Of a stretch of DNA of 11,036 nt, positions 5,969 to 11,036 are shown one piece after another (position 1 is the stretch's first letter; each line of letters begins with the position of its first letter). Position numbers and translations under genes: made by a program. Under the pieces are notes generated by a model. It worked only from the letters and a program-made list of their open reading frames with translations. It was not told the origin of the DNA and searched no databases. Source of the stretch: Gammaproteobacteria bacterium (GTDB lineage Bacteria > Pseudomonadota > Gammaproteobacteria > Eutrophobiales > Eutrophobiaceae); the NCBI GenBank assembly GCA_009843675.1, contig VYCZ01000444.1, forward strand, positions 1 to 11,036. Reading direction: 5' to 3'.

Positions 5969-6469
5969 CTACCAATTCCCGGTAAGCATCAGCAGACCCG
6001 GTATCCAGCCGGTGAAGATGGCGATGGCAATCGTGGCATAAGGCAGCGCCTTGCCGAAGTTTTTGCCCGGCACGTAGGCCAGGTAGAACATATACCACAA
6101 CGCGCCCCAGGCCAGCCACATGGTGCCGAGACGGTATTCTCCGGCCTGGTAGTTGAGCGTGAAATAGGGAATGGTCGTCAGCGCAACAAAGAAACAGTAC
6201 CAACCCAGGCCGCGCAGGTCGAGATCAAACCAGAGGCTCGCTGCGATATAGAGGTAGGTGAACGCGAACAGCAGGATTCCCGCCACCCCGTAATAATCCT
6301 GGGTGGCATCGGCACGCACCAGGCTCAACAGGGCGGCAAACAGGAACAGAAATCCGGCTAGAAAATTGAACACCGCCATCGAGCGGTCATCGGCGCGTTT
6401 TAGCCCGCCCATCCCGTTGATGAATAGCACTGCTCCGACAAAAATCAGCGTCAAACCAAGCATACCCAT
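5969..6469 (-). CDS. AmiS/UreI family transporter (urea/short-chain amide channel)
   Basis: This 166-residue integral inner-membrane protein has six predicted membrane spans at about 3-20, 32-51, 61-80, 87-104, 116-132 and 142-162. It matches the AmiS/UreI family: MLGLTLIFVGAVLFINGMGGL at the N-terminus, FNFLAGF, LLFAFTYLY (66-74), WYCFFVALTTIP (90-101), WLAWGALW (118-125) and TGWIPGLL (153-160). Helicobacter UreI is a proton-gated urea channel and AmiS proteins move short amides; members form hexameric rings of six-helix protomers. The periplasmic loops here are short, with few histidines, so acid gating as in Helicobacter is not predicted. The start is fixed by a strong Shine-Dalgarno, GGAGGA (complement of 6478-6483), 8 nt before ATG 6467-6469, the best in the window. 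No urease or amidase gene is in the window. The YgfX-like gene lies 78 nt upstream on the same strand. Confidence 0.88.
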   Translation of the reverse strand: MGMLGLTLIFVGAVLFINGMGGLKRADDRSMAVFNFLAGFLFLFAALLSLVRADATQDYYGVAGILLFAFTYLYIAASLWFDLDLRGLGWYCFFVALTTIPYFTLNYQAGEYRLGTMWLAWGALWYMFYLAYVPGKNFGKALPYATIAIAIFTGWIPGLLMLTGNW

Positions 6470-6547
6470 TGTTCATGTCCTCCAGGTGGCGCAATCCATA
6501 AGGATTCTACATGAAAGAATTGATTCCTTCCGATCAGAAATAAAGCG

Positions 6548-7006
6548 TCATTTATAAGGCCAACGCAACCTCACCCGTAACCGCCTCAAGGTCTGCGCGT
6601 CCAGGTTATCGCGGGTCAGCACGCAGGAACGGGTGCGGCCGCCCGGTTCCCTGAAGCACAGGACCACTATGTTCGGGTGGACCAGCGCGCCGGGCAGCAG
6701 CCTCAAGTCAACGGCTGCGCGCCCGGGCCGCAGCAACTGCCAGCGGTCGCCCCTGTCCAGCTTGAAACAGATATTCTCCGGTGACAAGAACCGCTTCAGG
6801 TAAAAACCGTAGTGCGTCAGGACGCCGGCCCCGATCAGGACAGTCACCGTATGCGGGAGATCCGCCAGGACCAGACAGAAAATGGCGCCGGCATGCGCCA
6901 AGGTATTGAACAGGCAGACCCGCATCGACGGGCGGTAGGGAATGAATATCGGCAGTTCCAGTGGAAATTCCATGCCGGTTACGTCTGGTAGTCCTTTCTC
7001 TTGCAT
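6548..7006 (-). CDS. ygfX: YgfX/CptA-like inner-membrane protein
   Basis: This 152-residue protein has two membrane spans, about 30-49 and 52-69, and a soluble C-terminal domain rich in Arg and Leu: WQLLRPGRAAVDLRLLPGALVHPNIVVL (89-116) and a final LDAQTLRRLRVRLRW. This layout and the DxWQL/LR-LPGs/P-vvl-f pattern match the YgfX (CptA toxin) family. In E. coli YgfX is membrane-bound and is encoded beside SdhE (YgfY), the FAD-assembly factor of succinate dehydrogenase; it has been reported to inhibit cytoskeletal proteins, though that role is debated. Here the gene is about 1.2 kb upstream of sdhCDAB and on the opposite strand; no sdhE gene is seen in the window. ATG at 7004-7006 is used; an in-frame ATG at residue 12 (6971-6973) is equally possible because neither has a well-spaced ribosome site. 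Confidence 0.65.
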   Translation of the reverse strand: MQEKGLPDVTGMEFPLELPIFIPYRPSMRVCLFNTLAHAGAIFCLVLADLPHTVTVLIGAGVLTHYGFYLKRFLSPENICFKLDRGDRWQLLRPGRAAVDLRLLPGALVHPNIVVLCFREPGGRTRSCVLTRDNLDAQTLRRLRVRLRWPYK

Positions 7007-7056
7007 TCCCTTTCGGCTGTTTACAGGTGGTGTTGCATTCCCATGCGTGACTATTG

Positions 7057-7065
7057 ACTATAACA
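7057..7065 (-). promoter_or_regulatory. Candidate extended -10 promoter for the YgfX-like gene
   Basis: On the minus strand this reads TGTTATAGT, an extended -10 (TG-n-TATAGT) about 50 nt before the ATG at 7006. The -35 region 17 nt further upstream is poor. The same bases overlap a tandem TGACTAT repeat (7048-7054 and 7055-7061), which could be a regulator site for the divergent pair. This is a by-eye prediction. Confidence 0.3.
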
Positions 7066-7095
7066 GGATACTGAAGATTTTGCTAACATAAACCT

Positions 7096-8118
7096 ATGAC
7101 CGGAACCCACCCGTTGCGGAGACTGGGAAAAAAACGGCCGTTGCATCGACTTCTGAACACACATCCCGTAACCGTCGCGTTGCTCGGCGCGCTGTTGCTG
7201 ATATCGGCTGCCGCTCCGGGAGTAGCCGGAGACCTGACCCTAACCCTGGCGGCCTGGAATATCGAACACCTGGCGGCTGAAGACGACCGGGGCTGCCGGC
7301 CGCGGGAAGCCGCCGGCTACAAGGCAATCAGGCGTTACCTAGGGCAGGCCGGTGCGGACGTGATAGCGTTCCAGGAAGTGGAAAACCTGCGCGCCGCGCA
7401 ATGAGTGTTTCCCGCATCGGACTATGACATTCATATCTCGGAACGGCCCACCCGGGAATTCCCCGAATGCTACGATATAGCCCGGGACCGGTTGATGCAG
7501 CGCACGGGATTTGCCGTCCGCAAGGACCTTGCCGCTCGCCTGGGACTGAAGGCAGTCCGGCAACCCGACGTCAGCGAACTGCAGGGCTCCCGCGAGTCCG
7601 GCCGCTGGGGTGTTTATCTCGTCCTGGAACCGGTTGCTGCCGAAGAGGGTAACCTGCAACCGCTGCACCTGCTTTCCATTCACCTTAAATCAGGCTGCAC
7701 ATACCAGTCCGTCGGCGGGAAGAAAGCCAGGGAGAATTGCCGCCTGCTTCATGGGCAGGTCGAGACGTTATCTGGCTGGATCAATACCCGCGCCCGCCTG
7801 GACCAGGATTTCATCATCGCCGGCGATTTCAACCGCCAGCTTGACCAGTTGAGCGACGAAGTGTGGCTGCTGCTGGAATCGGGCGGCAGGAGCGGAATGT
7901 ATGTTGACCTGGAAAAGGCGCTGCAGGGTATTAAGCATCCGCGTCCCTATAACCCGAAATACCCGTTCGCCATCGATCACATCGTCTACAACCGGGCCCT
8001 GGACGGCCTGGTGGTCGAAGAGGAAACGTTTTTTGACGTCCGAGCAGACAAATATTCGGACCACCTGCCCCTCTTTACCGTGTTTGATCTTGCGCGTTCG
8101 GGGGGAAGCGAGGATTAA
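7096..8118 (+). pseudogene. Secreted endonuclease/exonuclease/phosphatase (EEP) family protein, interrupted by in-frame TGA
   Basis: The reading frame from ATG 7096 to TAA 8118 would give 340 residues but is broken by TGA at codon 103 (7402-7404). A signal peptide (basic start, hydrophobic VTVALLGALLLISAAA, cleavage near PGVAG-D) predicts export. EEP motifs continue in the same frame on both sides: AAWNIEHL and FQEVEN with its metal-binding Glu before the TGA; LSIHLKSGC, GDFNRQ, FAIDHIVY and YSDHLPLF after it. All catalytic blocks are intact, so the family would be a secreted Mg-dependent nuclease or phosphodiesterase. The TGA lies between motifs, after LRAAQ and before VFPASDYD, where a CGA-to-TGA transition is a simple explanation. 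The downstream part could restart at GTG 7405 but would lack the Asn and Glu active-site residues. Readthrough or a sequencing error cannot be excluded. It lies 55 nt upstream of sdhC. Confidence 0.82.
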
Positions 8119-8148
8119 TTCATAAGAATAATACCGTTTCGGTATAAT
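8119..8148 (+). promoter_or_regulatory. Candidate sdhCDAB promoter with palindrome over the -10 box
   Basis: A perfect TATAAT at 8143-8148 is preceded, 18 nt upstream, by TTCATA (8119-8124, 4 of 6 to -35), directly after the stop of the EEP gene. Start of transcription would be near 8155, about 19 nt before sdhC. ATACCG (8131-8136) and CGGTAT (8140-8145), separated by TTT, form a perfect 6-bp inverted repeat that overlaps the -10 box, so a repressor site or a small hairpin is possible. Confidence 0.45.
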
Positions 8149-8173
8149 ACGCCTCTTTTCCAACGGGAAATGA

Positions 8174-8554
8174 ATGGCTGATTCACAAACACCGCTGTCG
8201 CCGTTTTTACAGTACCGGCCGCAGTTGACCTCGGTGCTGTCCATCACGCACCGTATCACCGGCGTATTGCTCAGCATAGGCGCCGTATTGTTGAGCTTGT
8301 GGCTGGTAGCCATTGCCGCGGGCGCAGAGACATACGCCGCGCTCAGCGGGCACATCACCGCCTGGTACGGCCGGTTTGTCATCTTCGGTCTCGTGTTTTC
8401 GCTGTATTACCACCTGTGCAACGGCATCCGCCACCTGTTCTGGGATATGGGACTGGGACTGGAAATCACGACCGCGTACCGTAGCGGATACGCGGTGGTG
8501 GTTGCTACGCTGCTGTTGACGATCCTTACCTTCTGGGCCGGGAACACATTGTGA
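8174..8554 (+). CDS. sdhC: Succinate dehydrogenase cytochrome b556 subunit SdhC
   Basis: SdhC is one of the two membrane anchors of complex II, binding heme b and ubiquinone. The 126-residue product has three membrane spans (about 29-50, 65-86 and 103-124). YRPQLTSVLSITHRITG at 14-30 is the signature, with Ser23 and Arg27 at positions that correspond to E. coli quinone-site residues Ser27 and Arg31. YHLCNGIRHLFWD at 79-91 carries His80, equivalent to heme ligand His84. The ATG at 8174 has GGGA 5 nt upstream; an ATG at 8170 is out of frame. The stop TGA overlaps the GTG start of sdhD by 4 nt. It is the first gene of the operon, 55 nt after the interrupted EEP gene. Confidence 0.94.
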   Translation: MADSQTPLSPFLQYRPQLTSVLSITHRITGVLLSIGAVLLSLWLVAIAAGAETYAALSGHITAWYGRFVIFGLVFSLYYHLCNGIRHLFWDMGLGLEITTAYRSGYAVVVATLLLTILTFWAGNTL

Positions 8555-8922
8555 TCACGCGGCACTTGTCTCGCAAAAGCGCCGGCGCCGCGGAAAGCGT
8601 CCGGCGCTGGTGGTACCAACGGCTGTCCGCCGTCGCCCTGCTCCCCCTGAGCCTGTGGTTTATCTATGAACTGGCCGGCCTGGCTTCACTGGAATACACC
8701 GTAGTGCGCGAGTGGCTCGCCGCCCCTTCCACCGCCATCCTGTTCATCCTGCTGGTGCCTGTACTGTTTTACCACGCCCTTATCGGGATGGAGGAGGTCA
8801 TCGAGGACTACGTCGCGGACGGATGGCGCAAGACCGCGGCAATCAACCTTGCAAGATTTAGCGCCGCCCTGTGCGCGCTGGCCTCCATGCTAGCCGTAAT
8901 GGCCGTCACCATCGGCATTTGA
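8551..8922 (+). CDS. sdhD: Succinate dehydrogenase hydrophobic membrane anchor SdhD
   Basis: SdhD is the second membrane anchor of complex II. The 123-residue protein begins with a polar, basic stretch, then RWWYQRLSAVALLPLSLWF (19-37), the conserved entry to the first span, and has three spans (about 23-44, 62-79 and 98-121). YHALIGMEEVIEDYV at 74-88 holds His75, corresponding to the E. coli heme ligand His71, and Tyr87, corresponding to the quinone-site Tyr83. The start is GTG at 8551, chosen because it overlaps the sdhC stop as GTGA and matches family length; the pair is likely translationally coupled. sdhA follows after 3 nt. Confidence 0.92.
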   Translation: MITRHLSRKSAGAAESVRRWWYQRLSAVALLPLSLWFIYELAGLASLEYTVVREWLAAPSTAILFILLVPVLFYHALIGMEEVIEDYVADGWRKTAAINLARFSAALCALASMLAVMAVTIGI

Positions 8923-8925
8923 TAA

Positions 8926-10719
8926 ATGAGCAGCGCCTACCAACTCATCCGGCATGAATACGACGTGGTCGTCGTAGGCGCCGGCGGCGCCGGCTTGCGC
9001 GCCACCTTCGGCATGGCCGAAAAAGGACTGAAAACCGCCTGCATCACCAAGGTCTTTCCCACCCGCAGCCATACCGTAGCTGCCCAGGGCGGCATGAGCG
9101 CGGCCCTCGGCAACATGGGCGAGGATGATTGGCGCTGGCACATGTATGACACCGTCAAGGGGTCCGACTGGCTGGGCGACCAGGACGCCATCGAGTACAT
9201 GTGCAAGGAGGCAGCTACCGCTGTGATAGAACTGGAACATTACGGCGTGCCGTTCTCGCGCACCACGGACGGGAAGATCTACCAGCGTCCGTTCGGCGGC
9301 ATGACCACGAACTACGGCGAGGGCACGGCGCAGCGTACCTGCGCCGCCGCGGACCGCACCGGCCACGCCATCCTGCACACCCTGTACCAGCAGTCCCTGA
9401 AGCATGACGCCGAGTTTTTCATTGAATATTTTGCCATCGACCTGGTGATGGACGAGGAAGGCGTCTGCCGCGGCGTGCTGGCCTGGGACCTGGAGCAAGG
9501 CGAACTGCATTGTTTCCGCGCCCATACCGTTGTCCTGGCCACCGGAGGCTACGGCCGCGCATACTTCTCCTGCACTTCGGCTCATACCTGCACCGGGGAC
9601 GGCAATGCGATGATATTGCGCGCGGGCCTGCCATTGCAGGATATGGAGTTCATCCAGTTCCACCCCACCGGCATCTACGGGGCCGGAGTGCTGATTACCG
9701 AGGGAGTGCGCGGCGAAGGCGGCTACCTGACAAACTCGGAGGGCGAGAGGTTCATGGAAAGATACGCTCCGAATGCAAAAGACCTGGCCTCCCGGGACGT
9801 GGTGAGCCGTTCCATGACCATTGAGATCAGGGAAGGCCGCGGGATTGGCCCGGAAAAGGATCACCTGTACCTGCACCTGGAACACCTGGGGCCGGAAGTC
9901 ATCAACGAACGCCTGCCGGGCATCGCCGAATCGGCCCGCATTTTCGCCGGGGTGGACGTGGGCAGGGCGCCCATTCCCGTGCTCCCCACGGTGCATTACA
10001 ACATGGGCGGCGTCCCCACCAATTACCACGGGCAGATGGTTACGCGGCAGGACGGCAACCCCGACAATATCGTTCCCGGGCTTATGGCCATCGGCGAGGC
10101 GGCCTGCGTGTCGGTGCACGGCGCCAACCGCCTGGGTTCGAACAGCCTGCTGGACCTTATAGTATTCGGTCGCGCCGCGGCCCTGTGCGCCGCCAGGGAA
10201 ATCAAACCCGGCGCGCCGCACAAGGCTCTGGGCGCCTCGGCCACCGAAGCTGCCCTGGCGCGCTTCGACCGCATCCGTTATGCAGGCGGCGACACGCGCA
10301 CCGCTGAAATACGCAACAGCATGCAACGTACCATGCAGACCAATGCGGCCGTGTTCCGCAGCGGGGAAATCCTGGCCGAAGGCGTCTCGAAAATGGATGC
10401 CGTCTACCGGTCGTTCGACCGGGTAAGCACGGCCGACCGTTCCCTGGTATGGAATACCGACCTGGTGGAGACCCTGGAACTTGAGAACCTGCTGCAATGC
10501 GCGCAGGCAAGCATCCGCTCCGCGGCAAACCGCACCGAGAGCCGCGGCGCCCACGCCCGGGAGGATCACCCGGAACGGGACGATGAGAACTGGATGAAAC
10601 ATACCCTGTCCTGGCTGGACCCGGGCACGGGCGAGGTGAGGTTTGACTACCGGCCGGTACACCTCAATACCCTGACGGACGAGGTGGAGGCGATACCCCC
10701 GAAAAAGCGGGTATATTAA
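8926..10719 (+). CDS. sdhA: Succinate dehydrogenase flavoprotein subunit SdhA
   Basis: SdhA is the catalytic subunit of complex II, oxidising succinate to fumarate on the cytoplasmic side of the inner membrane with covalently bound FAD. The complete 597-residue sequence has the dinucleotide fold [13 protein letters not shown] (14-26), [11 protein letters not shown] (46-56) with His49 as the FAD-linking residue, [22 protein letters not shown] (from 245) with His246, the proton-shuttle Arg290 in [19 protein letters not shown] (357-366) with His357, and [14 protein letters not shown] (398-411) with Arg402. The C-terminal [24 protein letters not shown] end is of the type shared with mitochondrial and alphaproteobacterial enzymes. 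FAD attachment normally needs SdhE, whose gene is not in the window. No good ribosome site precedes the ATG, consistent with coupling to sdhD 3 nt upstream. An inverted-repeat element starts at its stop codon. Confidence 0.97.
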   Translation: MSSAYQLIRHEYDVVVVGAGGAGLRATFGMAEKGLKTACITKVFPTRSHTVAAQGGMSAALGNMGEDDWRWHMYDTVKGSDWLGDQDAIEYMCKEAATAVIELEHYGVPFSRTTDGKIYQRPFGGMTTNYGEGTAQRTCAAADRTGHAILHTLYQQSLKHDAEFFIEYFAIDLVMDEEGVCRGVLAWDLEQGELHCFRAHTVVLATGGYGRAYFSCTSAHTCTGDGNAMILRAGLPLQDMEFIQFHPTGIYGAGVLITEGVRGEGGYLTNSEGERFMERYAPNAKDLASRDVVSRSMTIEIREGRGIGPEKDHLYLHLEHLGPEVINERLPGIAESARIFAGVDVGRAPIPVLPTVHYNMGGVPTNYHGQMVTRQDGNPDNIVPGLMAIGEAACVSVHGANRLGSNSLLDLIVFGRAAALCAAREIKPGAPHKALGASATEAALARFDRIRYAGGDTRTAEIRNSMQRTMQTNAAVFRSGEILAEGVSKMDAVYRSFDRVSTADRSLVWNTDLVETLELENLLQCAQASIRSAANRTESRGAHAREDHPERDDENWMKHTLSWLDPGTGEVRFDYRPVHLNTLTDEVEAIPPKKRVY

Positions 10720-10745
10720 TCCGCAGATTGATTTATCCGCAGATT
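10719..10745 (+). repeat. Direct repeat of element end (ATCCGCAGATT twice)
   Basis: ATCCGCAGATT occurs at 10719-10729 and again at 10735-10745 with a 16-nt period; extended to TT(A/T)ATCCGCAGATT the two copies match at 13 of 14. The outer copy touches the last base of the sdhA stop. It looks like a partial extra terminal unit of the element that begins at 10733. Confidence 0.75.
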
Positions 10746-10887
10746 ACGCAGATGAACGCAGATTATTTTTGATTTATTCTTTGATTTAGTGCTCAACCAG
10801 ATTATCGTGCTGAAACATTACAATAAGAAAGACAAAATAATAACAAACATAATATCATCTGCGTTCATCTGCGTAATCTGCGGATAA
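10733..10887. mobile_element. MITE-like element with 31-bp perfect inverted ends between sdhA and sdhB
   Basis: Positions 10733-10763 and 10857-10887 are perfect inverted complements over 31 bp, flanking a 93-nt AT-rich centre with no coding capacity. Each arm holds three CGCAGAT heptamers (10738, 10747 and 10757 on the left; complements at 10857, 10867 and 10876 on the right), spaced 9-10 bp. The total of 155 bp, without a transposase, fits a non-autonomous MITE or an intergenic repeat unit. It sits inside the sdh operon in the 181-nt gap before sdhB, where the other junctions are overlapping or 3 nt. In mRNA it would form a long stem that could affect downstream expression or processing. 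No clean target-site duplication is seen, and the mobility is inferred from structure alone. Confidence 0.7.
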
Positions 10888-10900
10888 TTTAACATCTGTC

Positions 10901-11036
10901 ATGGCACAATTCACATTACCGAAGAACTCCAAGGTCAAGCCGGGAAGAACATTCCCGTTGAATGGCAATGCGGAGCGGAAAAAGAACTTGCAGGTCTATC
11001 GCTGGGACCCGGACACCGGCGAGAACCCCAGGATGG
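10901..11036 (+). CDS. sdhB: Succinate dehydrogenase iron-sulfur subunit SdhB, N-terminus only
   Basis: The first 45 codons of SdhB are present before the window ends. SdhB carries the 2Fe-2S, 4Fe-4S and 3Fe-4S clusters that pass electrons from FAD to ubiquinone; the cysteine motifs lie beyond the edge. The segment VYRWDPDTGENPRM is the conserved N-terminal strand pattern of the SdhB ferredoxin-like domain, in the mitochondrial/alphaproteobacterial style, as for SdhA. ATG 10901 is the first start after the inverted-repeat element, only 13 nt from its right end, and has no clear Shine-Dalgarno sequence. Confidence 0.9.
   Translation, partial: MAQFTLPKNSKVKPGRTFPLNGNAERKKNLQVYRWDPDTGENPRM

Noticed and set aside
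7402..7404. TGA decoded as selenocysteine or tryptophan
   Set aside because: The site is not an active-site position, no clear SECIS-like hairpin follows, and TGA serves as a normal stop for sdhC, sdhD and the HAD phosphatase.
8890..10662. A 590-codon open frame on the minus strand opposite sdhA
   Set aside because: It is a shadow of the sdhA reading frame created by GC-rich codon use; its translation shows no recognisable family, and sdhA is unmistakable.
10719..10887. The CGCAGAT array as a CRISPR
   Set aside because: Units are only 7 nt with 2-9 nt spacing and arranged as inverted arms; there are no unique spacers of CRISPR length and no cas genes.

Overview
The window looks like a chromosomal segment from a respiring proteobacterium, most likely a gammaproteobacterium. 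The evidence is a UbiG-type ubiquinone methyltransferase (ubiquinone is made by proteobacteria), a YgfX/CptA-like inner-membrane protein (a mainly gamma/betaproteobacterial family), a phosphatase beside ubiG that resembles pseudomonad MupP, and an sdhCDAB operon. The assignment is inferred from gene content only. The DNA is moderately GC-rich and gene-dense, and no gene-free stretch exceeds about 300 bp. There is no rRNA, tRNA, CRISPR array or transposase gene.

Layout: (1) 1-1526, minus strand, reading right to left: a dimeric (MazG-fold) dUTPase, a DUF192 lipoprotein and a glycerate kinase cut by the left edge; the last two are only 5 nt apart. (2) 1636-2310, plus: a glutathione S-transferase-like protein. 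(3) 2354-3577, minus: a cyclopropane-fatty-acid-synthase-like methyltransferase, convergent with the GST and divergent from ubiG. (4) 3682-5921, plus: a compact cluster of ubiG, a HAD phosphatase (MupP/Gph type) and a squalene/phytoene-synthase-fold protein that has lost its Asp-rich catalytic motifs; the last two overlap by 4 nt. (5) 5969-7006, minus: an AmiS/UreI-type channel and a YgfX-like protein. (6) 7096-8118, plus: a secreted endonuclease/exonuclease/phosphatase (EEP) family protein split by one in-frame TGA. (7) 8174-11036, plus: sdhC-sdhD-sdhA-sdhB, with sdhB cut by the right edge.

Two kinds of non-coding repeat stand out. A 43-bp element with 13-bp perfect inverted arms occurs twice (2298-2340 and 5909-5951) with one base difference. 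Both copies sit in tail-to-tail junctions, and each supplies the last codons and stop (Gly-Ser-Glu-stop) of the plus-strand gene it abuts. A different element of about 155 bp, with 31-bp perfect inverted ends built from CGCAGAT heptamers, lies between sdhA and sdhB inside the operon.

Functionally the window leans toward respiration: quinone methylation, a possible assembly-factor-like pseudoenzyme, and complex II. Housekeeping and envelope genes surround these (dUTP removal, membrane lipid modification, probable cell-wall sugar recycling). I did not find a clear undescribed defence or mobile system. The most useful leads are the repeats, the degenerate synthase and the interrupted nuclease.
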